DNA of 39,104 nucleotides from Coriobacteriia bacterium (GCA_003150175.1 QAKZ01000052.1:1-39104), one strand, 5' to 3'. Shown: positions 8,664 through 16,273, counted from the first letter of the stretch. A program made the numbers and translations. Notes: generated by a model from the sequence alone, not told the origin.

Positions 8664-9386
8664 TTACATCAGCGCGGCGATGGCGCGCGCCATGCGCAGG
8701 TCGGTCTGGGCGAAGTGGTTGCCCGGGTTGAGCTCGAAGGTCGCCTGCGCGCCGCGCTCGCTCAGGAGCGCGGTCGTCGCCTCGGTCGCGCGGCGGACCT
8801 CCCGCATAAGGCGGTTCGGCGTCTTGTGCTCCTTGCTTCCCAGCGAGAGGCTCACCCGATCCGGCACGCGCGCAAGCTCGTGACCTGCGGCGTATTCGAG
8901 CCAGCCCTCGTACCACAGCGACCCGGATGCGCTCGCCGCGCGTAAGAACACGTCCGTCTGCCACAGCGACCACAGCGCAAAGAGGCCCGCGAGCGAATAC
9001 CCGGCGATGCCGCGCCACGCAGGCGCGATGTCGGCCTGTGCGAGCTCGGCCTCCGCCGCGGGCACGATCGAGCCGGTGAGCTTTTGCAGGTAGTCGCCCG
9101 CGCCGCCCGTGTACGCGGGCTCGTTGCGGGTCGCCGGCTCGGCGGGCCAGGGCGTCATGTCGCGTTCCCAGTCGATGCCGCCCACCGTCACGAGCGCAAG
9201 CGGCCCGCACCCGAGCTCGGCCAGGCGTGCCCATGCCTCGGCGCCGTCGCCCTGGTAGACGTTGAGATAGACCACGGGCAGCTCGCCCGTCGCGCCCTCG
9301 GGGGCGCGGACGCAGACGCGCTTCTTGCCGGCGCCCTCGTCGGAGACCTCGCCGGCGTCCTCGCCGACGAAAAAGAACTTCTCCAT
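8664..9386 (-). CDS. Alpha/beta-hydrolase, putative esterase
   Basis: The 240-residue protein has the esterase D/Fes-like layout. There is an N-terminal beta region (VVYLNVYQGDG), the nucleophile elbow GYSLAGLFALW (G-x-S-x-x-G) near residue 140, and a C-terminal GNHF that would supply the catalytic His. There is no signal peptide, so it is probably cytoplasmic. The substrate is unknown; relatives hydrolyse acyl or siderophore esters. It starts at ATG 9386, 34 nt after the endonuclease III stop, and is probably co-transcribed with it. It converges with the TetM-like gene, leaving only 25 nt between the stop codons. Confidence 0.8.
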   Translation of the reverse strand: MEKFFFVGEDAGEVSDEGAGKKRVCVRAPEGATGELPVVYLNVYQGDGAEAWARLAELGCGPLALVTVGGIDWERDMTPWPAEPATRNEPAYTGGAGDYLQKLTGSIVPAAEAELAQADIAPAWRGIAGYSLAGLFALWSLWQTDVFLRAASASGSLWYEGWLEYAAGHELARVPDRVSLSLGSKEHKTPNRLMREVRRATEATTALLSERGAQATFELNPGNHFAQTDLRMARAIAALM

Positions 9387-9420
9387 GCCTGACCTGCCCT
9401 TCTTTGCGCGGTTTGCGCCT

Positions 9421-10083
9421 CTACGCGAGATGTGCGGAGGGGCAGATGTCCTCGAGCACGCAGCCCTCGCACTTGGGCGAGCGCGCCGTGCAGGTGTCTC
9501 GCCCGTGGCGGATCCACTGGTGGTTGACGTCGCGCCAGTACTCGCGCGGGAGGATGCCCAGCAGGTCCTGCTCGGTCTTGAGCGGCTCGGACGCGTGGGT
9601 CTTCGGGCTGAGCGCGAGGCGGTGAGCGATGCGGTTGACGTGCGTGTCCACCGCGATGCCCTCTACGATGCCGAAGCTCACGTTAAGGACGATGTTGGCG
9701 GTCTTGCGCCCGACGCCCGGCAGGCTCGTGAGCTCGCGCATTGTGTGTGGCACCTCTCCCGCGAAGTCCGTGACGATGGTTTGCGCGCACTCGACGCAGT
9801 GGCGCGCCTTTGTCTTGTAGAAGCCGAGGCTGTGGATGACCTCGGCGACCTCGGCGGGGGAGGCGGCGGCGAGGTCCGCGGGCGTGGGCCAGCGGCGGAA
9901 GAGCTCGGGCGTCACGCGGTTGACCTGCGCGTCGGTGGTCTGGGCCGACAGCAGTACCGAGATCACCAGGTGGAACGGGCTCTCGTGGTCGAGGAAGCAC
10001 TCGACGGGGCCGTACTTTTGGTCCAGGCGCCGGCACACCTCGACGGCGCGCGCGGACTTCGCGGCCTTGGTCTCGCGTGGCAT
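9421..10083 (-). CDS. nth: Endonuclease III (DNA glycosylase/AP lyase)
   Basis: It removes oxidised pyrimidines and cleaves the resulting abasic site in base excision repair. The 220-residue protein has the helix-hairpin-helix LPGVGRKTANIVL containing the catalytic Lys, the catalytic Asp in VDTHVNRIAHRL, and the [4Fe-4S] ligand pattern C-x6-C-x2-C-x5-C at the C-terminus (CTARSPKCEGCVLEDIC). The length is typical for Nth. ATG 10083 follows GGAAGGGAG; upstream in-frame sequence is not needed. It is the first gene of a likely operon with the esterase and is divergent from the deformylase homologue. Confidence 0.95.
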   Translation of the reverse strand: MPRETKAAKSARAVEVCRRLDQKYGPVECFLDHESPFHLVISVLLSAQTTDAQVNRVTPELFRRWPTPADLAAASPAEVAEVIHSLGFYKTKARHCVECAQTIVTDFAGEVPHTMRELTSLPGVGRKTANIVLNVSFGIVEGIAVDTHVNRIAHRLALSPKTHASEPLKTEQDLLGILPREYWRDVNHQWIRHGRDTCTARSPKCEGCVLEDICPSAHLA

Positions 10084-10214
10084 GGCGCTCTCCCTTCCCT
10101 CGGAGCGAAGGCGGCGGGAAGGGCGCCTGCCCCCCGTCGGCCTCAACGGCGAATCGTTGCAGATAGCAGCAATGATATACTCGACGGCACCGATGACCCA
10201 TCGAAAGGAACCCC

Positions 10215-10634
10215 ATGATCCGTGAACTCGTCTGCGACGACGCGATTCTGACCACCCCCTGCGCCCCCGCGACCGCTGAGGACGCCGAGCTCGCCCAGGA
10301 CCTCATCGACACCATGAACGCGCACGAGGACGCCGTGTGCCTCGCCGCCAACCAGATCGGCGTCGCGAAGGCCGTCGTCGTTTACAAGGGCGAGGACGAG
10401 GCCGACCACGTGCTCTACAACCCGAAGATGCTCATGGGCCTCGGCCCCCAGAAGCTCGTCGAGAGCTGCATGACGCACGCCGGCGAGAGCCACGTGACCC
10501 GCTTCGTCAAAATCAAGGTCGCCTACCAGGAGCTCGTCGACGGCAAGCTCGTCGCGCGAAAGAAGGAGTTCCTCGGGTGGGAGGCCCAGATGGTCCAGCA
10601 CATGATCGACCACTGCAAGGGCAAGCTGGTCTAG
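10215..10634 (+). CDS. Peptide deformylase-like protein lacking the HExxH glutamate
   Basis: Peptide deformylases remove the formyl group from nascent proteins using a metal held by one Cys and two His. The 139-residue protein belongs to the short second deformylase type of anaerobes (MIRELV..DAILTTP N-terminus). Motif 1 is CLAANQIG in place of GLAAxQIG. Motif 2 is ESCMT in place of EGCLS, keeping the ligand Cys. Motif 3 is QHMIDHCKG in place of QHExDHxxG. Both ligand His remain, but the catalytic Glu is Met. It could still bind metal, yet hydrolysis by the classical mechanism is doubtful. ATG 10215 is preceded by AAAGGA. No methionyl-tRNA formyltransferase gene is nearby. Confidence 0.85.
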   Translation: MIRELVCDDAILTTPCAPATAEDAELAQDLIDTMNAHEDAVCLAANQIGVAKAVVVYKGEDEADHVLYNPKMLMGLGPQKLVESCMTHAGESHVTRFVKIKVAYQELVDGKLVARKKEFLGWEAQMVQHMIDHCKGKLV

Positions 10635-10737
10635 GCGAGCGGAGGTGGCCTTGCGGGCGGGAGTCCTTCTTGCCCGCGCTTCGCTTCGTGCGCTCGGCCG
10701 TTCAGCATCCTTCATTCATCGAGATTCGCGCACAGTG

Positions 10738-10772
10738 CGCGCCGCTGGGGCTGTCCCGGCGGCGCGTTTTTT
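10738..10772 (+). terminator. Rho-independent terminator after the deformylase homologue
   Basis: Arms CGCGCCGC (10738-10745) and GCGGCGCG (10759-10766) are perfectly complementary, with an inner GGG/CCC continuation and a T6 tract at 10767-10772. It separates the deformylase homologue from the bile salt hydrolase gene, so the latter needs its own promoter in the 88 nt that follow. A TATAAG at about 10806 is a possible -10. Confidence 0.85.
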
Positions 10773-10860
10773 GTGCGGCGCCGCGGGCAGACGCGGCCGC
10801 GGCGGGTATAAGCCCATAGGAAGGCGCGCGAGCCGATTCGCCGAACGCAAGGAGGCAAAG

Positions 10861-11826
10861 ATGTGCACAGCCGTTCGATTCACCAGTGCTGAAGGCCAGA
10901 TGTTCCTCGGCCGCAACCTCGATTGGGGCTGCGGCTACGGCGAGAAGCCCCGGGTCGTGCCCGCTGGGTTTCCCGTGGGCTACCGCTTCATGGAAGACGC
11001 CCCTGCGGCGCACGCGGCTGTCGGCATGTGCGTCGACGTGAACAACTACCCGATGTTCTTCGACTGCGGCAACGACGCCGGCCTCGCCGTGGCGGGTCTC
11101 AACTTCCCCGGCTTCGCCGCCTACGCCGACGCCCCGGTCGACGGAAAGAAGAATGTCTGCGCCTACGAGTTCCCGCTCTGGGTCGCGGCGAGCTTCTCGA
11201 GCGTCGAGGAGGTTCGGGCCGCGCTCGAAGGCGCCGTCATCGTGGGCGTGCCCGCGGGCGAGGGACTGGGCGTCTCTTATTTGCATTGGATCATCGGCGA
11301 CGCGGAGCGAAGCATCGTCGTCGAGAGCCGCGCCGACGGCCTGCACGTGATGGACGATCCCGTCGACGTGCTCGCGAACCAGCCCTCGCTCGAGTGGCAC
11401 CTCGAGAACCTGCGAAGCTATGTCACGGTGACGAACGACTTCGCGCATCCCGCGCGCTGGCGCGGAGCCGACCTCGCCCCCTACGGCGCGGGCGCGGGCA
11501 TGCGTGGCATCCCGGGCGATTCTTACTCGCCCTCTCGCTTCGTCAAGGCGGCCTACCTCAACGCGAGCTACCCGCAGAAGTCCGGCGAGAAGGACAACGT
11601 CATCCGCATGTTCCGCACGCTCGAGGGCGTGGCGATGGTCGAGGGCGCGGCGCGCCTGGCGGGCGGCGACTTCGAGTACACGCTCTATACCAGCTGTTTT
11701 GCCGCGGGGAGCGGGCACTACTATTGGTCGACCTACGATGACCCGGCGATCCGCTACGTGGGCCTCGCCGACGCGGCCGGAGCCCCGGTCGACCGGCTCG
11801 TGACTCCGGAGCCGCGCCTACGTTAG
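10861..11826 (+). CDS. bsh: Bile salt hydrolase / linear amide C-N hydrolase
   Basis: It hydrolyses the amide bond of glycine- or taurine-conjugated bile acids. The protein is an Ntn hydrolase that needs removal of Met1 to expose Cys2. All catalytic residues of the choloylglycine hydrolase family are at their expected positions in this 321-residue product: Cys2, Arg18 and Asp21 (GRNLDW), Asn81 (AGLNFPG), Asn173 (ANQPS) and Arg226 (SPSRF). There is no signal peptide, as is usual for cytoplasmic bacterial enzymes. The start is ATG 10861, with AAGGAGG ahead. It appears to be a single-gene unit between a terminator and a large hairpin. Penicillin V acylases share the fold, but conservation of this residue set favours bile salts. 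This is the best ecological marker for an intestinal host. Confidence 0.92.
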   Translation: MCTAVRFTSAEGQMFLGRNLDWGCGYGEKPRVVPAGFPVGYRFMEDAPAAHAAVGMCVDVNNYPMFFDCGNDAGLAVAGLNFPGFAAYADAPVDGKKNVCAYEFPLWVAASFSSVEEVRAALEGAVIVGVPAGEGLGVSYLHWIIGDAERSIVVESRADGLHVMDDPVDVLANQPSLEWHLENLRSYVTVTNDFAHPARWRGADLAPYGAGAGMRGIPGDSYSPSRFVKAAYLNASYPQKSGEKDNVIRMFRTLEGVAMVEGAARLAGGDFEYTLYTSCFAAGSGHYYWSTYDDPAIRYVGLADAAGAPVDRLVTPEPRLR

Positions 11827-12188
11827 CGCGCTTCCTGTGAGCGTCCGTTTGGGCGGCATCGTGCGCCCGCTCGCACCGCCGTTCGGCTGGAGCGGCCCGC
11901 ACATGACGCCCGGGCGGCGCTCGCTTTCATCGAGATTGCGCATCTCTACAAAATGGCGCCCTTATCGGCGATTTTTGTAAAGATACGCAATCTCGGCGGT
12001 GTGGAAAGACGGGCCGGCGCGAGGATGCCCGAATCGCGCCCGAGAAGCGCCCTTCTTGCCCGAGGTGCCCGCCTTCGTGCCGAGACGTTCGGTTCCCGGG
12101 CCGGAGCGTTCGGTTCTCGTGTCCGAGACGCCCTCACTGTGCCCCTTCGCGGCGTCCGCCCTTCTTGTCCGAGGCGCCCCCCGTACGT
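11827..12188. other. Intergenic region, no gene seen
   Basis: This 362-nt stretch separates convergent bsh and the tRNA methyltransferase gene. Frames through it are compositional shadows without ribosome binding sites. It holds a 63-nt hairpin (11932-11994). It also holds two degraded direct repeats: GTTCGGTT twice around 12086-12117, and a GCCCTTCTTG(C/T)CCGAGG unit near 12050 and again near 12160. Confidence 0.6.
11932..11994 (-). repeat. Long AT-containing inverted repeat (hairpin)
   Basis: Arms 11932-11953 and 11973-11994 (22 nt each) match at all but two positions, with further pairing of CGCC/GGCG inside. Read as minus-strand RNA, both mismatches become G-U wobbles, so the stem is fully paired in that orientation, downstream of the tRNA methyltransferase gene. 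It may be a terminator or an intergenic repeat element. Confidence 0.6.
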
Positions 12189-12773
12189 CTACATGCCCGC
12201 GAAGCCGGTCTGGCGCAGCGCCTCGTAGAGGACGACCGCCGCGGCGTTGGAGAGGTTGAGCGCGCTGATGCGGTAATCGTCGGGGTCGATGAAGTTGCCG
12301 CAGATGTCCTGGCGCAGCGCCGCGTGGTCCGAGGGCTTGCCGGCGGCCTCGGACCACGCCTCCGCGTCCTTGATCGTGGCGGCGTCCGGCAGCATCGGGA
12401 TCCGCTCGCAGCGCTCGGGCGCCGTCGCGAGGAGCTCCTCGGGGATGCCCGTGGACTCCTTGCCGAACACGAGGAAGTCGCCGTTGGCGTAGCGGGCCTC
12501 GGCGTAGGTGCGGCGGGCTTTCTTTGTGAGGTAGTGGAGCCGCGCGTCGTCGACAGCAAGCCTGTTCACCTGCAAGAACTCCGCCCAATCGCGGTACGTG
12601 CGCACATCGAGGCTCCTCCAGTACCCGAGGCCCGCGCGATGCAGCATCCGGTCGTCCAGCGAGAAGCCCAAGGGCCCGACCAGGTGCAGCACGGAGCCCG
12701 TGACCACGCAGGTCCGGCCGATGTTGCCCGTGTTCGCGGGGATCTCGGGCTCGTAGAGGACGACGTTGAACAT
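12189..12773 (-). CDS. trmL: tRNA (cytidine/uridine-2'-O-)-methyltransferase, TrmL type (SPOUT)
   Basis: TrmL 2'-O-methylates the wobble position of leucine tRNAs using S-adenosylmethionine. The 194-residue protein begins MFNVVLYEPEIPANTGNIGR, the family signature. It contains LVGPLGFSLDDRMLHRAGLGYW and FGKESTGIP, and ends with the SPOUT knot segment ALNLSNAAAVVLYEALRQ. It is some 35 residues longer than the E. coli enzyme because of an insert (PDAATIKDAEAWSEAAGKPS and following) just before the knot. Start ATG 12773 has AAGGA upstream. It is transcribed away from the HAD phosphatase gene; no operon partner is seen. Confidence 0.88.
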   Translation of the reverse strand: MFNVVLYEPEIPANTGNIGRTCVVTGSVLHLVGPLGFSLDDRMLHRAGLGYWRSLDVRTYRDWAEFLQVNRLAVDDARLHYLTKKARRTYAEARYANGDFLVFGKESTGIPEELLATAPERCERIPMLPDAATIKDAEAWSEAAGKPSDHAALRQDICGNFIDPDDYRISALNLSNAAAVVLYEALRQTGFAGM

Positions 12774-12994
12774 GCGGTGATTTCCTTGTTTCTTCCGGTG
12801 GGCTGCGATGCGCAGAGAATCGTAGCGCAACGCGCGGCTAAACTGGGGAACGTTGTGCAAGGCCGCTCGCCGCGGCGATGGGGCAAAGGCGCGCTGGCAT
12901 GGACGCTGGCCGTCGGCCATCGGTCGCCGGTCGATGACCCCGCCGTTGGCGGACGTCCGGCCCATTGCGACCGGGGAAAGAAAGGGGCACCCGC

Positions 12995-13828
12995 GTGATC
13001 AAGCTGTTCGCCGCCGACCTGGACGGAACGCTGCTCAACGCGCTGCACCAGACCGACCCCGTTATCCTGCGCTCGCTCAGGCGCCTGCGTGCCGCTGGAG
13101 CGCACTTCTCGGTGGCGACGGGGCGCACGCTGCGGAGCAACCGCGCCCTCGGGTTCGAGGGAAACGTCGGCGTGGTCTGTTGCAACGGCTCCATAGTGCT
13201 CGACGAAAAAGGACACGTCGCCCGAACGGCCCCGCTGCCGGAGGGCTTCGCCGGAGAGCTCGCGGCTGCCTTCCCCAAGGCCGCCATCGACTTCATCACC
13301 GCCGAGCATACTTACCACCTCTGCTCCGAGGCGCAGCACGCCGCCGCGTACGCGGGCATGCCTCTGTGGCGTAAGGTCGTCATGCGCGGCATGAGCATGA
13401 CGGGCGGCCCGGAGCACGTCTATGACTGCGACCCCGCGCAGATCGCCGGTCTCGAGGTCTGCAAGATCAACGCCCACATCGACGGCATGCCCGAGGCCCC
13501 CGAGGTCGCCTCCTTCATCGCCGAGCATCCCGAGGTGGTCAATGCGCCTTTCAACCCCTCGATGTTCGAGGTCACCCGCGTCGGCGTGAACAAGGGCGAG
13601 GCCGTGGCATGGCTCGCTGGCTACCTGGGCATTCGCGAGGACGAGGTCGCGGTCTACGGAGACGGCGGCAACGACATCCAGATGCTCGAGCGCTTCGCGG
13701 GCTACGGGCACGCCTACGCGACGAGCAACGGGTCCGACGCCGCCAAGCACGCTGCCGGCAACGTCATCGGCTCGTGCGCGACCTGGGCGGTCTCGAGGCA
13801 CATGCTCGTCACGCTGCGCGCGCAGTAG
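12995..13828 (+). CDS. Cof-type HAD-superfamily phosphatase
   Basis: Cof-type HAD enzymes dephosphorylate sugar phosphates, flavin or cofactor phosphates. The 277-residue protein has motif I DLDGT (Asp8 nucleophile, Asp10), motif II in SVATGRT, a C2 cap domain in the middle, a Lys in NKGEAV, and motif IV GDGGNDIQML. The length fits the family. I start at GTG 12995 preceded by AAAGGGG; this places motif I at the N-terminus as usual. An ATG 30 nt upstream has no convincing ribosome binding site. The substrate is not predictable. It is divergent from trmL and appears monocistronic. Confidence 0.87.
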   Translation: MIKLFAADLDGTLLNALHQTDPVILRSLRRLRAAGAHFSVATGRTLRSNRALGFEGNVGVVCCNGSIVLDEKGHVARTAPLPEGFAGELAAAFPKAAIDFITAEHTYHLCSEAQHAAAYAGMPLWRKVVMRGMSMTGGPEHVYDCDPAQIAGLEVCKINAHIDGMPEAPEVASFIAEHPEVVNAPFNPSMFEVTRVGVNKGEAVAWLAGYLGIREDEVAVYGDGGNDIQMLERFAGYGHAYATSNGSDAAKHAAGNVIGSCATWAVSRHMLVTLRAQ

Positions 13829-14046
13829 GAACGGGCTGCGGCGCTCGTCGAGGGGCGAGACGGGGCATCGATGGCCGGCTTGGCAGTTGTTGTGGACCTG
13901 TCAGAGACCATCGCAGGTCGGTGCAGCGGTCGCCGGGGGCTGCCGGTATGGTGGAACGGACCGCCGCGGGCCGGTGCGGCAGTCGCCTGGGTCCCGTCGG
14001 TGGCCATCGTGCAATGCTGGGGCAGTCCGGGGCACTTCTTGCCGGC

Positions 14047-14074
14047 TTAGGGTACTTCCGGAGAAGTACCCTAA
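14047..14074. repeat. 28-nt palindromic repeat, copy 1
   Basis: TTAGGGTACTTC and GAAGTACCCTAA form 12-nt perfect arms around CGGA. The same arms recur at 14133-14160. A pyrimidine-rich CTTCTTCGTTTTCG follows, so it could act as a terminator in + orientation. Confidence 0.7.
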
Positions 14075-14132
14075 CTTCTTCGTTTTCGATAAAACCGCAG
14101 GTAGCGATTGTTCAGGTGCCATTTTTGGGCAC

Positions 14133-14160
14133 TTAGGGTACTTCTAGAGAAGTACCCTAA
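14133..14160. repeat. 28-nt palindromic repeat, copy 2
   Basis: The 12-nt arms are identical to those of copy 1, here around TAGA, followed by GTTTTCTCC. The centre-to-centre distance to copy 1 is 86 bp. The function is unknown. Confidence 0.7.
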
Positions 14161-14285
14161 GTTTTCTCCGCCCGATGTAGTCCGCCGTGCGCCGCCCGTC
14201 GCACCCCGTCGCACCCCGCCCGTCGCACCCCCCGCCGTGCGCCCCTCTTTGCACCGGATGGCGCGAATGCCGCGGATTCGTCGAG

Positions 14286-14371
14286 AAGTTCAATTTTGTT
14301 GTGATATAGTGCCCCTAAGTTCAAAATCCAAAATTGAACTTGCAAGCCAGTGACGAAGCAAAATTGAACTT
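14286..14371. promoter_or_regulatory. Four-copy CAAAATTGAACTT operator array with extended -10
   Basis: AAGTTCAATTTTG (14286-14298) and AAGTTCAAAAT (14317-14327) lie in one orientation, 31 bp apart. CAAAATTGAACTT (14329-14341 and 14359-14371) lies in the other, exactly 30 bp apart. The two middle boxes form a dyad AAGTTCAA-N9-TTGAACTT. TGATATAGT (14302-14310) is a plausible extended -10 between boxes 1 and 2. The array directly precedes a gene starting with an XRE domain, suggesting autoregulation. Confidence 0.65.
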
Positions 14372-14384
14372 TGGAGCCTGACCG

Positions 14385-16046
14385 ATGACGAGAAGCGCCT
14401 TCCAGAACCGCTTGAACGCCGCCATGGTGCGCGCGGGCCTCAAGCAGGCCGACCTCGTGCGCATGGCTGCCGAACGCGGCCAGAAGCTCGGTAAATCACA
14501 GGTCAGCCAGTACGTGAGCGGGAAGGTCTCGCCTCGGCGCGACGTGCTTGCGCTTCTTGCCGACCTGCTCGGCGTGACGGAGGCCTGGCTTTCCGGCGCG
14601 GAGCCGGATGCCGAGGTCGACGGGTCTGTCGACGTCGCCGCGGGCAGTACCGCGAGCGCCGCCGCCCCCGCCGCCGCGAGCAGCACCGTCGCGCCAAGCA
14701 CTAGCCCGAGCGCCGCCGCGCCCAGCGCCCCCGCCGCGCCCAGCGCCGCCGTCCCGAGCGCCGCCGGCACCGCCGCCCTCGGCCCCACAACCTCATCCCA
14801 CCCGCAGCCCACCACCCAAAGGAGCACCACCATGCGAGAGTTCAAGAAGTCCTCAAAGCTCGACAACGTCCTCTACGACGTCCGCGGGCCCGTGGTCGAC
14901 GAGGCCGCCCGCATGGAGGAGGACGGCGCGCGCATCCTCAAGCTGAACATCGGCAACCCCGCGCCCTTCGGCTTCCGCGCGCCCGACGAGGTCGTCTTCG
15001 ACATGCGCCAGCAGCTCGCCGACTGCGAGGGTTACTCCGACTCCCGCGGCCTCTTTGCCGCGCGCAAGGCCATCATGCAGTACGCGCAGCTCCGTAATAT
15101 CCCCAACGTGGACATGAAGCACATCTATACCGGCAATGGCGTGTCCGAGCTCATCCAGCTTTCGATGCACGCGCTTTTGGACAACGGCGACGAGGTCCTC
15201 ATCCCCAGCCCCGACTACCCGCTGTGGACCGCCTGCGTCACGCTCGCCGGCGGCACGCCCGTGCACTACGTCTGCGACGAGGCCAACGAGTGGAACCCCG
15301 ACCTCGAGGACATGGAGAAGAAGGTCACCCCGGCGACCAAGGCCATCGTGGTCATCAACCCGAACAACCCCACGGGCGCCGTCTACTCTCGCGAGATCCT
15401 CGAGGGCATCGTCGAGATCGCCCGCAAGCACCAGCTCATGATCTTCGCTGACGAGATCTACGACCGCCTGATCATGGACGGCTATCAGCACATCTCCATC
15501 GCGTCGCTCGCGCCCGATTTGCCGTGCGTGACCTACTCCGGCCTCTCGAAGTCCCACATGGTCTGCGGCTACCGCGTGGGTTGGATGGTGCTCTCGGGCA
15601 ACCAGCGCTGCATGCGCGACTTCATCCTCGGCGTGAACATGCTCTCCAACATGCGCCTGTGCTCCAACGTGCCTGCGCAGTCCATCGTCCAGACGGCGCT
15701 CGGCGGCTATCAGTCCGTGAACGAGTACATCCGTCCCGGCGGCCGCGTGTATGAGCAGCGCAACTACGTCTATGAGGCGCTGAACTCGATCGACGGCATC
15801 ACGGCCGTCAAGCCCAAGGCGGCGTTCTACATCTTCCCCAAGATGGACATAAAGAAGTTCAACATCACCGACGACGAGCAGTTCGCCCTCGACCTGCTGC
15901 ACGAGAAGAAGATCCTCATCACCCGCGGCGGTGGCTTCAACTGGGGCGAGCCCGACCACTTCCGCATCGTCTACCTGCCGCGCATGGAGGTGCTCAAGGA
16001 ATCGATGGAGGACCTCGCGGACTTCTTTGCGCACTATCGGCAGTAA
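14385..16046 (+). CDS. XRE-family DNA-binding domain fused to AlaA-type aminotransferase
   Basis: Residues 1-75 are an XRE/Cro helix-turn-helix (LGKSQVSQYVSGKVSP recognition region). Residues 76-149 are an Ala/Pro/Ser-rich linker. From Met150 a complete class I PLP aminotransferase follows, closest to AlaA glutamate-pyruvate transaminases: YTGNGVSELI, NPNNPTG, DEIYDRL, the PLP lysine in YSGLSKSH, and FRIVYLP with the carboxylate-binding Arg. The first ATG 14385 has GGAG upstream. A perfect AAAGGAG at 14818-14824, 7 nt before ATG 14832, could start a stand-alone 404-residue aminotransferase, the normal AlaA length. The operator array immediately upstream suggests that the fusion controls its own synthesis, possibly in response to alanine, pyruvate or PLP. 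That role is inference. MocR regulators use the same domain types but have GntR helices, so this is not one. Confidence 0.92.
   Translation: MTRSAFQNRLNAAMVRAGLKQADLVRMAAERGQKLGKSQVSQYVSGKVSPRRDVLALLADLLGVTEAWLSGAEPDAEVDGSVDVAAGSTASAAAPAAASSTVAPSTSPSAAAPSAPAAPSAAVPSAAGTAALGPTTSSHPQPTTQRSTTMREFKKSSKLDNVLYDVRGPVVDEAARMEEDGARILKLNIGNPAPFGFRAPDEVVFDMRQQLADCEGYSDSRGLFAARKAIMQYAQLRNIPNVDMKHIYTGNGVSELIQLSMHALLDNGDEVLIPSPDYPLWTACVTLAGGTPVHYVCDEANEWNPDLEDMEKKVTPATKAIVVINPNNPTGAVYSREILEGIVEIARKHQLMIFADEIYDRLIMDGYQHISIASLAPDLPCVTYSGLSKSHMVCGYRVGWMVLSGNQRCMRDFILGVNMLSNMRLCSNVPAQSIVQTALGGYQSVNEYIRPGGRVYEQRNYVYEALNSIDGITAVKPKAAFYIFPKMDIKKFNITDDEQFALDLLHEKKILITRGGGFNWGEPDHFRIVYLPRMEVLKESMEDLADFFAHYRQ
14818..14834 (+). 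promoter_or_regulatory. Internal ribosome binding site and start codon for aminotransferase alone
   Basis: AAAGGAG at 14818-14824 stands 7 nt before ATG 14832, at the exact N-terminus expected for AlaA (MREFKKSSKLDN). It is a better site than the one at the fusion start, so two products from one gene are plausible. Confidence 0.65.
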
Positions 16047-16168
16047 GCTGCGCGATGGGCCGCGCGTCCGCGAAGTCGCTCAGCCGCGAGGCGGGCCGCC
16101 AACCTGCCAAGCTGCCGAACCGCGCGGCGGGTCGCGTACCCGTCAAGCCGCCAATCAACTAATCCGCC

Positions 16169-16202
16169 AAGCCGGGGACGGGTGCCTACCCGTTCCCGGC
16201 TT
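16169..16202 (+). terminator. Hairpin after the XRE-aminotransferase gene
   Basis: Arms AAGCCGGGGACGGGT (16169-16183) and ACCCGTTCCCGGCTT (16188-16202) pair over 15 bp with a single G-U in plus-strand RNA and a 4-nt loop. There is no T-run after it, so termination is likely but not certain. Confidence 0.6.
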
Positions 16203-16273
16203 CGTAACATTCCGCGCGGCGAAGAAAGTTCATAATGTCGACCCGTCTATGGGCTTTAGGCGAAAGGCAACAC

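Larger units (their letters stand above)
13829..14384. other. Repeat-rich intergenic region, no gene seen
   Basis: This 556-nt gap has no frame with a ribosome binding site or recognisable protein. In order it contains: GC-rich sequence; two near-identical 28-nt palindromes (14047-14074 and 14133-14160); a short GTGCC/GGCAC hairpin between them (about 14116-14132); tandem CGCCCGTCGCACCCC-like units around 14190-14235; and an AT-rich promoter/operator region from about 14280. Confidence 0.6.

Noticed and set aside
12995..13828. Start of the HAD phosphatase at ATG 12965
   Set aside because: It adds ten charged residues ahead of motif I and lacks a ribosome binding site, whereas GTG 12995 has AAAGGGG.
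14193..14240. Repeated CGCCCGTCGCACCCC units considered as a CRISPR array
   Set aside because: Units are short, contiguous and lack spacers; there are no cas genes.
14385..16046. MocR/PdxR-type regulator
   Set aside because: The N-terminal helix-turn-helix is XRE-like rather than GntR-like, and the enzyme part is a full AlaA with its own start site.
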